In this document: positions 1 through 6,102 of the stretch, one piece after another
How the letters are laid out: the number at the start of each line of letters is the position of its first letter
Position numbering within the stretch: position 1 is the stretch's first letter
Source of the DNA: Candidatus Thalassarchaeaceae archaeon
GTDB taxonomy: Archaea > Thermoplasmatota > Poseidoniia > Poseidoniales > Thalassarchaeaceae
NCBI GenBank assembly: GCA_030754395.1
Contig: JASMAJ010000050.1
Coordinates: forward strand, 1-6,557
Length of the DNA: 6,557 nucleotides
Direction: 5' to 3'
Program-made: the position numbers and the translations under genes
The notes under the pieces: model-generated
Databases searched by the model: none
Seen by the model: only the letters and a program-made list of their open reading frames with translations
Told to the model about the DNA's origin: nothing

Positions 1-1025
1 AAGGCCAAGGTCAAGGACAAGGTCAAGGCCAAGGTCAAGGCCAAGGTCAAGGACAAGGTCAAGGCCAAGGTCAAGGCCAAGGTCAAGGCCAAGGCGAAGG
101 TCAAGGTCAAGGCGAAGGACAGCAAGGTCAAGGACAGGATCAAGGATCTCAGTCGGGCCAAGATGGACAGCAAGGCAGTGGTCAGCAAGGTGGAGAACAA
201 TCCAACCAGCAAGACAACGGCCAAGGTCAACAGCAGGGCGGAGAACAATCCGGCCAGCAAGGAGACCAGCAAAGCCAAGACCAAAATGGAAACAACCAGA
301 ATGGTCAGAACCAGCAGCAGCAAGGCCAGACCCAGGATACAAACCAGGGTCAACAGGGCCAGCAATCCGACCAGCAGCAAAGCCAGCAGCTCGACAACCA
401 AGACCAGAACGGCGATAACGACAACGATGGCGATGGTATCCCAGACGACCTGGACTTCGATGATGACAATGATGGCATCCCGGACAACCAGGATGAATTC
501 CCTGAGGACCACGACAACGATGGCATCAATGACGCTGAGGATGATGATGATGATGGTGACGGAATTGACGACCGCGAGGAAGTCAATGACGGCGACCCTG
601 ATTCAAACATCTATGATCACGACAATGATGGCGTCCACGACAGCATCGACTTTGACATCGACAACGATGGCATCGATAACTGGAACGACGTTGGACCGAA
701 CGGTGAGGACTATCGCCGTGACCACGACAACGACGGAATGAACGATGGCGTCGACACCGACGACGATAACGACGGCATCCTAGATGTTGACGAAATCGAC
801 GGTGCAATCGGCCTCTGGAGGTATGACCACGACAACGATGGTCTAACCGACAGAATCGATACTGATGACGACAATGACGGACTCTCCGACTGGTTCGAGC
901 AGAACGATGGCTGGGATCATACCGGCCAGTTCGATCACGACAACGACGGCATCCCAGATCATCAGGATGACGACGACGACGCTGATGGAATCCTCGATGA
1001 GGAAGAAAACAGCGGAGTCCTGTGA
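1..1025 (+). CDS. Partial secreted/surface-type protein: Gly-Gln repeat plus Asp-rich calcium-binding (TSP3-like) repeats
   Basis: The 5' end lies outside the window; the reading frame runs from base 3 to a TGA at 1023-1025, giving 340 visible residues. Order: about 40 residues of alternating Gly-Gln, then a Gln/Gly/Asn/Ser-rich stretch to about residue 135, then a very acidic region with twelve DxDNDG-type motifs. The last motif lies only about 10 residues from the stop, so there is no C-terminal membrane anchor or sorting signal in view. Thrombospondin type 3 repeats bind calcium in extracellular proteins, so an exported, calcium-stiffened surface or matrix protein is likely (inference; any signal peptide would be upstream). 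This frame is chosen because base variation in the repeat falls on its wobble positions (GGC/GGT/GGA, CAA/CAG, GAC/GAT). Substrate or partner is unknown. Confidence 0.85.
   Translation, partial: GQGQGQGQGQGQGQGQGQGQGQGQGQGQGQGEGQGQGEGQQGQGQDQGSQSGQDGQQGSGQQGGEQSNQQDNGQGQQQGGEQSGQQGDQQSQDQNGNNQNGQNQQQQGQTQDTNQGQQGQQSDQQQSQQLDNQDQNGDNDNDGDGIPDDLDFDDDNDGIPDNQDEFPEDHDNDGINDAEDDDDDGDGIDDREEVNDGDPDSNIYDHDNDGVHDSIDFDIDNDGIDNWNDVGPNGEDYRRDHDNDGMNDGVDTDDDNDGILDVDEIDGAIGLWRYDHDNDGLTDRIDTDDDNDGLSDWFEQNDGWDHTGQFDHDNDGIPDHQDDDDDADGILDEEENSGVL
3..122 (+). repeat. Gly-Gln dipeptide-coding tandem repeat (20 units)
   Basis: Twenty consecutive 6-base units of the form GGN-CAA encode (Gly-Gln)20, with Gln replaced by Glu at 96-98 and 114-116. 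A higher-order 36-base unit occurs twice without mismatch, at 3-38 and 39-74, and a third, diverged copy follows. The repeat continues upstream of the window, so its full length is not known. All changes in the unit keep the reading frame, as the unit is a multiple of three. Confidence 0.95.
414..1001 (+). repeat. Twelve Asp-rich TSP3-like calcium-binding repeats
   Basis: In the partial CDS about twelve motifs of the pattern D-x-D-N-D-G-[I/V/M/L]-x-D occur, mostly spaced 12 to 25 residues apart. The first positions partly alternate between DHDNDG and DDDNDG. Examples are DDDNDGIPD near 457-483, DHDNDGMND near 720-746 and DHDNDGIPD near 936-962. Two copies are altered at the third Asp/Asn position (DDDGDG, DDDADG). 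The spaced Asp/Asn side chains match the calcium ligands of thrombospondin type 3 repeats; calcium binding itself is inferred. Confidence 0.85.
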
Positions 1026-1114
1026 TACAGGTGACTTTGGTCAATATTGCTCAGGCCCGCAGCCGTCTGCTGACGTCAAGCGGTGACAGGTTCCCCGGGG
1101 GCGATTTAGTCCCT

Positions 1115-1138
1115 GGGCGAACCGCCCTATCTTTCTCT
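1115..1138 (+). terminator. Possible terminator after the repeat protein
   Basis: GGGCG-AAC-CGCCC forms a 5-bp hairpin at 1115-1127, followed by the pyrimidine-rich run TATCTTTCTCT. It lies between two convergent genes, 90 bases after the repeat protein's stop codon. The T tract is interrupted, so support is modest. The rest of the 1026-1140 spacer contains nothing else recognisable apart from a short CCCCGGGG palindrome at 1093-1100. Confidence 0.35.
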
Positions 1139-1140
1139 CA

Positions 1141-2148
1141 TCAAAAATCGAATAATGTCGGTTGACTATCGGATTTCAACCGATTTGAATTTGCTAATCT
1201 ATCGAGTGCACGCTGCAATCTGCCATCAGAGAAACCGCATTCTCCTTGTAAGAAATCTCGTAAATCCTTCTCAACTGCTCGTCCTGACTCGGGCAAAGGT
1301 TCAGGATGAACGGGATGATTGAGAAACAATCCTCTAATCGTCTCAATATCTTCTGGAACTTCAAATCCCTTGAATTCAGCCACAGCTTCGATATTACCAT
1401 GATTCTGAATTAGTTTCAGGCCAGTCTTTGGTCCAATTCCTCTGATTCCTGGGTGAAAATCAGTTCCAATCATAATTGCGAGGTCGACTAACTGCTCATG
1501 AGTAATGCCATGATTATCAAGCAATTCCTGAAGAACCACTTTTTCTGCAGTCATGAGACGGCCAAACTTCCTTCGACCATGACTAGTAAGATTGCGTATC
1601 ATCACAGGTGAGCCGTAAAGTAAGGTATCCCAATCTTGACTGGCTACTGCTGCAACCTCACCATTTGCACAACGTACTGCTCCAGCTCCCTCGGCTTCCA
1701 TCGGAGCCTCGACCCAAACAAGTCCTAGACAATCGAAGAGGCGTTTGGTTTCAGCAACCATATCACGTGTGTATTCAGCGGTCTGAGGTCCAAGTTTCTT
1801 GGCCAAAGTCATGTCTCCTGATTCGACCGCTGCCTCCCATTTTGCTGCTGCTGCGAGCTTGCGGTCTTTGCGACCAATTAGAGTATCTCTCTTTAGATCA
1901 TGAGGACGGCCATCGAAGACAAAGATCGGCTCGATTCCATTCTCAAGTAGGAAAGTCGCTCTATCTAGGAATCCCATTAGATGAGCCACTGGTTTTCCGT
2001 CAAACGAAAGCGGCTTGCCATCCTGACCTACTAAACTAGTGATGAATTGGTAAGCATTGAGGAATACATCGACAGCAACACGCTGTCCTGATAGTTCCGA
2101 CAACTCAAGTGGATGAGCGGTTGCTAAGTCACGTAAATTACAGCCCAA
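1141..2148 (-). CDS. fen: Flap endonuclease 1 (FEN1, XPG/Rad2 family)
   Basis: 335 residues, the normal length for archaeal FEN1. The enzyme cuts 5' flaps left by strand displacement during Okazaki fragment maturation and base excision repair. Seen: N-terminal MGCNL start typical of the family; metal-binding acidic residues D27, D79 (FVFDG), E151 and E153 (EAEG), D172 and D174 (SQDWDTLLYG) and D230 (IGTDFHPG); a helix-hairpin-helix (GIRGIGPKTGLK, about 234-245); and a C-terminal QPTLFDF matching a PCNA-interacting PIP box (Q-x-x-L-x-x-F). The start is TTG at 2146-2148, chosen because the conserved N-terminus begins exactly there and D27 falls at its usual position; a purine-rich G run (GAGGGGGGAAG) precedes it. 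The Gln common after the EAEA motif in relatives is replaced by Gly/Ala here. It acts in the cytoplasm with the sliding clamp. Confidence 0.96.
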   Translation of the reverse strand: MGCNLRDLATAHPLELSELSGQRVAVDVFLNAYQFITSLVGQDGKPLSFDGKPVAHLMGFLDRATFLLENGIEPIFVFDGRPHDLKRDTLIGRKDRKLAAAAKWEAAVESGDMTLAKKLGPQTAEYTRDMVAETKRLFDCLGLVWVEAPMEAEGAGAVRCANGEVAAVASQDWDTLLYGSPVMIRNLTSHGRRKFGRLMTAEKVVLQELLDNHGITHEQLVDLAIMIGTDFHPGIRGIGPKTGLKLIQNHGNIEAVAEFKGFEVPEDIETIRGLFLNHPVHPEPLPESGRAVEKDLRDFLQGECGFSDGRLQRALDRLANSNRLKSDSQPTLFDF

Positions 2149-2238
2149 ACTACTTCCCCCCCTCGCGCGCGTTGTCTAGTGGTGTGAGTCGAGTCCTTTA
2201 GGGTTGAAGTCCCGCGCCGGAGCAACGGAGGAATCGCA
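2149..2238. promoter_or_regulatory. GC-rich divergent intergenic region with possible RNA structure
   Basis: This 90-base spacer between two divergent genes is clearly richer in G+C than both neighbours and lacks an obvious AT-rich TATA box. The only TATA-like element is CCTTTAGG near 2195-2202, nearly symmetrical and so conceivably usable in both directions. Bases 2165-2190 resemble the 5' part of a tRNA (GCGCGCG, then a D-arm-like TCTAGTGGTGTGAG), and 2203-2214 resembles a T-arm loop, but no anticodon arm fits and the length is too short. CGTTG at 2170-2174 can pair with CAACG at 2223-2227, and CCTC at 2161-2164 with GAGG at 2228-2231, which would cover the ribosome-binding site of the methyltransferase gene. 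It could be a leader structure, a tRNA remnant or simply a promoter. Confidence 0.35.
2227..2232 (+). promoter_or_regulatory. Shine-Dalgarno site deciding the TTG start of the tRNA methyltransferase
   Basis: GGAGGA sits 6 bases before the TTG at 2239 and matches the archaeal 16S rRNA 3' end (CCUCC). This supports the non-ATG start, since no ATG is found close by in frame that would keep the N-terminal region. Confidence 0.75.
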
Positions 2239-3384
2239 TTGACGGCATTGACCCTTATCGGAAGCGGTTGGCATCCGACCTTATTTCGCTCTGAGGCCGA
2301 GGCTCTAGTAGGACCTGTTGGCTTCATCCATCCAAGGGCCGTTGTCATGGAATTGACCTCTCCTGATGCTATGATTCGTCTCTCACGTTCTGCTCTCATT
2401 GATGATGTTCTTCTCAATGGAGAACACTCTGTCGCATTATCTGTTGAAGAAATCAGCGAAAAAATCGCTAAATGGGCTACTGAGAACCTACCAAAAGGTA
2501 GTTTTGCTATCCGAACTCGAACTCTTGGGACTGGTATTTCTGATATTTCTAAATCTGCAATAGCACAAGATTCGGGTGGGAGAATTAGTAGTGAAAATAA
2601 TCCCGTCAATCTAGATTCGCCTGAACATGAAATTGTAGTTATTCTGGCAGGGAACGAAGATCCTTCCAATCACCCCGATCCTCTAGGAAATTCTGAGCCT
2701 GTAATTATCTGGGGGCTAAGAGAAAAAGAATGGAAACGGGCAGACTACGGAGGTCGGCAACCTATGGAAAGGCCATTCTTCCAGCCAGTATCCCTTGAAC
2801 CTAGATTAGCTCGATTACTAATTTCACTAGGTCATCGTACTGATTTTACTCCAACCACAATCATTGACCCGTTCTGTGGAACTGGCGGGATAGCAATTGA
2901 AGCGATTTTGAGTGGTCTGAATGTCCTCGCCTCGGACCTAGACCCCAGAATGGTTAGTGGAACGGAAGAGAATTTACAATGGGCAAGCGGAAGTGAAAAT
3001 TCTGCAGCATGGGATGTTCAAGTCACAGGAGTTGGGATGATTCCTGATGTATGGGGTAAAATTAGTGGGGCTGTATTTGCATTTGACCCGCCGTATGGGC
3101 GTAATGCATGGAAATCAGATGATGGCGTTCAATTGTTGCTTAGAGCCTGTTCTGCTGCTAAAACAATTGATGACACGGGCTCGCTGTGTACGCTTCTTCC
3201 AACTGACCCTACTATATTTGACAACAATTCAAACGATTCTTTAGATCCAATTGTAATGGGGGTTCCTTGGTCTGAATTAGCCAATCAAATAATTGACAGA
3301 GGTTGGAATCCTGTACTGACTGCGCCCATCAAAGTACACCGTTCACTAGCCCGATTATTGGTTGTCGCTCACCCGTCGCATTGA
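2239..3384 (+). CDS. tRNA (guanine10-N2)-methyltransferase, Trm-G10/Trm11 family
   Basis: 381 residues starting at TTG. The family uses S-adenosylmethionine to make N2-methyl or N2,N2-dimethylguanosine at position 10 of tRNA. The N-terminal part (about 1-165) corresponds to the ferredoxin-like/THUMP RNA-binding region and is poorly conserved. The C-terminal part is a Rossmann-fold methyltransferase: RPFFQPVSLEPRLARLL leads into motif I DPFCGTGGIAIEA (D210 onward, SAM binding), and motif IV DPPYG (D283-G287) is the amino-methyltransferase catalytic signature. Residues about 110-135 look like a flexible Ser/Asn-rich insertion between the two parts. The tRNA-Arg gene 29 bases downstream is on the same strand and carries G at position 10, so it is a candidate substrate and may be co-transcribed. 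The exact methylation product cannot be told from sequence. Confidence 0.88.
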   Translation: MTALTLIGSGWHPTLFRSEAEALVGPVGFIHPRAVVMELTSPDAMIRLSRSALIDDVLLNGEHSVALSVEEISEKIAKWATENLPKGSFAIRTRTLGTGISDISKSAIAQDSGGRISSENNPVNLDSPEHEIVVILAGNEDPSNHPDPLGNSEPVIIWGLREKEWKRADYGGRQPMERPFFQPVSLEPRLARLLISLGHRTDFTPTTIIDPFCGTGGIAIEAILSGLNVLASDLDPRMVSGTEENLQWASGSENSAAWDVQVTGVGMIPDVWGKISGAVFAFDPPYGRNAWKSDDGVQLLLRACSAAKTIDDTGSLCTLLPTDPTIFDNNSNDSLDPIVMGVPWSELANQIIDRGWNPVLTAPIKVHRSLARLLVVAHPSH

Positions 3385-3413
3385 AGATGGGGGGGCTGTC
3401 GTCGAGAGAATAA

Positions 3414-3490
3414 GGGCGATTGGTGTAGTCTGGATATCATCTGGCGCTTCGGACGCTAGGACATGGGTTCGAATCCTGTATCGCCCACCA
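3414..3490 (+). tRNA. tRNA-Arg (anticodon TCG), CCA encoded
   Basis: Complete cloverleaf. The acceptor GGGCGAT (3414-3420) pairs perfectly with ATCGCCC (3480-3486), followed by discriminator A and encoded CCA. The anticodon stem TGGCG/CGCTA encloses the loop CTTCGGA, giving anticodon TCG (3449-3451), which reads CGA. The T arm is ATGGG-TTCGAAT-CCTGT, and the variable region is GGAC (4 bases). The D loop contains AGTCTGGATA, including an A in the region corresponding to A20, an arginine identity element. G10 (3423) is present and pairs with T25. No intron. The 29 bases before it include a run of seven G (3389-3395) and show no clear TATA box, so transcription may continue from the methyltransferase gene. 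Confidence 0.95.
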
Positions 3491-3561
3491 CAAACAATTC
3501 CTCTTATCTGCCGAACATATTCGTAATTGGGATTATCCTCTATTCGATTAGTGGAGTAGTA

Positions 3562-4296
3562 ATGACCACGCAAGAGTCTAGCCTAGCAGAAACAAGAGTA
3601 TGTGATATTGTGACTGAATTACCAGTTAGAGGGGCGGTTTTCTCTAAATTTGGTATAGACTTCTGCTGTGGCGGAAGAGATACCTTGGCAAAAACATGTG
3701 AAGAGAAAGGTATTGAAATCAATGATGTCATTGTTCAGATAGGATATATTGACTCAATGAATAGTAAGTCAGAGCGAGGTAAGTTCGATAAGATGAGCGC
3801 CACTGAGTTGTGTGATCATATTGAAAATACACATCACGTTTTCCTCAAGCAACATCTACCGATAACAAGTCAACACGCAGATAAGGTCGCTAGAGTTCAT
3901 GGTGAAAGAGAACCATATCTAAAGGAAGTCGCACAAGTCTTCGGGCAATTAAGAGCAGAATTAGAACCTCATATGATGAAGGAAGAACAAATTCTCTTTC
4001 CATTAATCAGACAACTCGATGGTTCTACTACACTTCCTGAATCACACTGTGGAAGTGTTCGAAATCCAATACGCGCGATGTTCAACGAACACCACGCAGC
4101 AGGTCAGGCTTTGGCAAAACTGAGTGAGTTGACTAATTCCTACACTCCACCAATGCATGCTTGCAATACGTATAGAGCTCTTTTCGGAGAATTAGCATTA
4201 CTTGAGAAAGATACTCATGACCACATACACAAGGAGAATCATGTATTATTCATTAAGGCTCAAGAGATTGAACGTGACTTGATTCAGCAAGCTTAA
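3562..4296 (+). CDS. ric: Iron-sulfur cluster repair di-iron protein (RIC; ScdA/YtfE type)
   Basis: 244 residues. RIC proteins restore iron-sulfur clusters damaged by nitric oxide or oxidants, using a non-haem di-iron centre in the cytoplasm. Seen: an N-terminal ScdA_N/DUF542 domain (about 11-60) with the hallmark GIDFCCGG (C35, C36); then a hemerythrin-like HHE domain (about 80-240) with likely iron ligands H91 or H92, H137 and E141 (HMMKE), H177 or H178, and H221 and E225 (HIHKEN). Length agrees with the family. The ATG at 3562 is chosen because GTGGAG lies 5 bases upstream and the conserved domain begins soon after. A longer in-frame start at 3463 lies inside the tRNA and is not credible. 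The 71 bases from the tRNA to the start are AT-rich and could hold a promoter. It converges with the MarC-family gene. Confidence 0.92.
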   Translation: MTTQESSLAETRVCDIVTELPVRGAVFSKFGIDFCCGGRDTLAKTCEEKGIEINDVIVQIGYIDSMNSKSERGKFDKMSATELCDHIENTHHVFLKQHLPITSQHADKVARVHGEREPYLKEVAQVFGQLRAELEPHMMKEEQILFPLIRQLDGSTTLPESHCGSVRNPIRAMFNEHHAAGQALAKLSELTNSYTPPMHACNTYRALFGELALLEKDTHDHIHKENHVLFIKAQEIERDLIQQA

Positions 4297-4316
4297 TCTA
4301 AATTCCAATGTAGATT
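4295..4316. terminator. Possible bidirectional terminator hairpin
   Basis: AATCTA (4295-4300) and TAGATT (4311-4316) form a perfect 6-bp inverted repeat with a 10-base loop. It fills the 21-base gap between two convergent stop codons. The AT-rich stem is weak, so termination is a suggestion from position and symmetry. Confidence 0.35.
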
Positions 4317-4317
4317 T

Positions 4318-4962
4318 CTACAATGTAATCATCCACATTTCCATACCATCGAAGAAGTATTGGACTGCGGTTGTGACAATTAGTAGACCCATTACACGGG
4401 TAATGACTCTAGTGCTATTTTCTCCAATTGAATTTTTCATACTTGAGGCAATGAAAAACATAGACAGAGATAGTGCCATCACAATGAAAATTGCCAAGGA
4501 GACTGTCGCGACACCATATGTAGTTCCCATGAGAATTACAAGCGTAATTGAACCTGGACCTGCTAACATTGGCATACCAAGAGGAACTAAACCAAAATCA
4601 ACTGAATCGTCTACTTCTATCTCCCCTCCTGTCGAGACTGGGATGACTTTTCTAGAGGGTTTCTGGCCCTCCTTTAGCATATTCATTCCAACTATACCAA
4701 GCATCAGTCCTCCAGCAGCTCGAAGGCTGTATAACTCAACACCTAGATGTCCGAGTAGACCTTCTCCAGCCACTAAGAAAGTGAGCAATACAAGACTTGC
4801 AAAAACGCAGGCTCGTGTAGCAACTGATTGTAGTTCCTTTTTGTCTAAATCATGACCCATGCCGAGAAAGAGAGCAATCGAAGCAGGTGGATCGATGATC
4901 ACAATTAGCGGGGCGAGAACTAGGGAGAAGGCAAACAAGTCCATGGGCGGGCGCGATTGCAT
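4318..4962 (-). CDS. MarC-family integral membrane protein
   Basis: 214 residues, normal for the MarC family (UPF0056). Six hydrophobic segments are visible at about 8-33, 50-68, 77-95, 123-147, 152-173 and 186-204. The family signature GLVPLGMPMLAGPGSI lies at about 124-139, and an early IIDPPAS (22-28) matches the family's first-helix motif. A hydrophilic loop rich in Glu/Asp/Ser (98-121) separates the two halves. The molecular role is not established; despite the name, members are not generally shown to confer multiple antibiotic resistance, and transport is only suggested by topology. The start is uncertain: ATG at 4960-4962 or the in-frame ATG at 4942-4944 (residue 7), neither with a convincing ribosome-binding site, so a leaderless or short-leader transcript is possible. 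It lies 48 bases downstream of the VOC gene on the same strand. Confidence 0.88.
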   Translation of the reverse strand: MQSRPPMDLFAFSLVLAPLIVIIDPPASIALFLGMGHDLDKKELQSVATRACVFASLVLLTFLVAGEGLLGHLGVELYSLRAAGGLMLGIVGMNMLKEGQKPSRKVIPVSTGGEIEVDDSVDFGLVPLGMPMLAGPGSITLVILMGTTYGVATVSLAIFIVMALSLSMFFIASSMKNSIGENSTRVITRVMGLLIVTTAVQYFFDGMEMWMITL

Positions 4963-5010
4963 GACCTATTTGAATATGATAGAATGAATAGTTCAGGTTA
5001 GTGAATGAAT

Positions 5011-5430
5011 CTAGGAATCGTATTGATTTTTTTCTGCGGGATTATCGCTAAGATATTGGACAAACTCATACTCATTATCATCGTGGTCAAAGAAGTAGTA
5101 TCGATGCCTAAATGGATGGTCAAGATAGGTTAAGCCTTCTCTATATCCAGCATTTCTCAAGCGCTGAGCAACTTCTGCTGCATCCTCAACCACGAAGCCC
5201 AAATGATTCACTCCAGGGTGGATATATGGTTGATGTGGTCCTTTTTCAGTAGCTCCTCTATCCTCAATACAAAGATAGGAATCATCTGTACCAACATGAA
5301 TCCAGCGTCTTGCTTTCTCGCCTTCTCCTCCTCCCCTGATACGTAATTCAGGCATCGCAGTCAGAAGAAAGCGGACTGATTCATCGACATCGGTCGAAGT
5401 CATGTTCAGGTGCTCAAGGTAGGGTTTCAT
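5011..5430 (-). CDS. VOC-superfamily metalloenzyme, glyoxalase I-like
   Basis: 139 residues, the size of a single two-module vicinal-oxygen-chelate protein. The two beta-alpha-beta-beta-beta modules cover about 3-58 and 72-128. Metal ligands fall at H7 (LEHLNM), E56 (YLCIEDR), H76 (VNHLGF) and E122 (EYEFVQ), close to the H-E-H-E set and spacing of glyoxalase I, which converts the hemithioacetal of methylglyoxal and a thiol. That favours a metal-dependent enzyme over metal-free relatives, but substrate specificity in this superfamily cannot be read from the ligands; another dioxygenase, isomerase or thiol-transfer role is possible. The start ATG (5428-5430) has no Shine-Dalgarno site but has a TATA-like box about 25 bases upstream, fitting a leaderless mRNA. 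The C-terminal tail (about 129-139) is polar. It lies 45 bases downstream of the peroxiredoxin gene. Confidence 0.85.
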   Translation of the reverse strand: MKPYLEHLNMTSTDVDESVRFLLTAMPELRIRGGGEGEKARRWIHVGTDDSYLCIEDRGATEKGPHQPYIHPGVNHLGFVVEDAAEVAQRLRNAGYREGLTYLDHPFRHRYYFFDHDDNEYEFVQYLSDNPAEKNQYDS

Positions 5431-5450
5431 AGTGGCCGATTTGGTCTCTG

Positions 5451-5457
5451 ATTTATT
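5451..5457 (-). promoter_or_regulatory. TATA-like box for the VOC/glyoxalase-like gene
   Basis: On the minus strand AATAAAT occupies positions -27 to -21 relative to the ATG at 5430. In archaea the TATA box lies about 25 bases before the transcription start, so transcription would start at or next to the start codon. That agrees with the absence of a ribosome-binding site. Read-through from the peroxiredoxin gene is also possible. Confidence 0.45.
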
Positions 5458-5475
5458 GCCTCACCGCTCTATTAA

Positions 5476-6099
5476 TCAGAGATTTTCAGCATTATCAGAG
5501 AGGTAGCTGGCCACACCTTCGGGAGTGTTGGTCATACCGTCATCACCCTTGTTCCAACCTGCAGGGCAGACTTGGCCATACTCTTCAAAGAACTGGAGTG
5601 CCTCGACGATGCGGACCACCTCATCCATGTTACGGCCGAGTGGTTCGTCATTGATCACTTGGTGACGAACGATGCCTTTCTGATCGATGACGAAGGTTCC
5701 GCGCATTGAAACACCGGCTGGGTAGTAAGAGTTGCCACCTTCAGAGAGTACACCATAATTCTTCGATATCTCACGGGTCATGTCGGCCGCGAGAGTGAAG
5801 GGGACGGGGCCGATGCCACCGTCGTTAACGTCGGTGTTGCGCCATGCATTGTGTGTCCAGTGAGAGTCAACACTGATGCCAACCACTTCACAGCCCATAT
5901 CGTTGAGTTTTTGGGTACGTGCAGCCATCGCGAGAATCTCGGATGGGCATACGAATGTGAAGTCCATTGGGTAGAAGAAGACGACAGCGTATTTGCCATC
6001 ACTTGCAGCACCGAAGTCATAATCACCGATTATATCACCGTTTGGAAGAACGGCTTGCGTCACGAAAGTAGGGGCTTGGTTTCCAACTAGAATGCTCAT
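5476..6099 (-). CDS. prx: 2-Cys peroxiredoxin (AhpC/Prx1 subfamily)
   Basis: 207 residues, typical for Prx1/AhpC proteins. It reduces hydrogen peroxide and organic hydroperoxides in the cytoplasm with thiol reductants. Seen: the active site P44-MDF-T48-FV-C51 (PxxxTxxC), with C51 as peroxidatic cysteine; the catalytic arginine R133 in MRGTFVID; and the resolving cysteine C178 in QVCPAGW, which makes this a typical 2-Cys enzyme working as obligate dimers, often decamers. A third cysteine, C70, is not a known catalytic position. The C-terminal tail (about 183-207) extends beyond the resolving cysteine. The start ATG at 6097-6099 is preceded by GGTGAT with a 3-base spacer, and the mature N-terminus shows no signal peptide. 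Base composition is richer in G+C than its neighbours, suggesting strong expression or a different history. Confidence 0.95.
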   Translation of the reverse strand: MSILVGNQAPTFVTQAVLPNGDIIGDYDFGAASDGKYAVVFFYPMDFTFVCPSEILAMAARTQKLNDMGCEVVGISVDSHWTHNAWRNTDVNDGGIGPVPFTLAADMTREISKNYGVLSEGGNSYYPAGVSMRGTFVIDQKGIVRHQVINDEPLGRNMDEVVRIVEALQFFEEYGQVCPAGWNKGDDGMTNTPEGVASYLSDNAENL

Positions 6100-6102
6100 A
6101 AT

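Noticed and set aside
1..125. CRISPR-like or satellite repeat array
   Set aside because: The repeats are 6 bases long without unique spacers and are explained by the Gly-Gln coding frame.
1..741. A second open frame (reading from base 1) encoding a Lys-Ala/Lys-Val repeat resembling histone H1-like tails, then a Thr/Met-rich sequence
   Set aside because: It stays open only because the repeat lacks stops in several frames. Variation in the repeat is synonymous in the Gly-Gln frame but changes Ala/Val/Asp in this one, and the downstream part has no protein-like character.
350..1044. Two antisense open frames, Ser/Pro-rich and Arg/His-rich
   Set aside because: They are complements of the Gln/Asp-rich coding repeat and have biased, featureless sequences with no start signals.
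1608..2039. Plus-strand open frame opposite the flap endonuclease
   Set aside because: The minus strand carries all FEN1 catalytic residues; the plus-strand product has no recognisable feature.
2165..2221. A complete tRNA gene in the GC-rich spacer
   Set aside because: D-arm-like and T-arm-like pieces are present, but no anticodon stem-loop forms, the ends do not pair as a 7-bp acceptor, and the span is about 57 bases. I kept it only as a low-confidence tRNA-like remnant or leader.
3463..3561. An in-frame upstream ATG that would lengthen the iron-sulfur repair protein by 33 residues
   Set aside because: This ATG lies in the T stem of the tRNA-Arg. The ATG at 3562 has a Shine-Dalgarno site and matches the family's N-terminus.
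4373..4855. Plus-strand open frame opposite the MarC-family gene
   Set aside because: The minus-strand frame has six membrane helices and the MarC signature. The plus-strand product is an antisense shadow without a ribosome-binding site.
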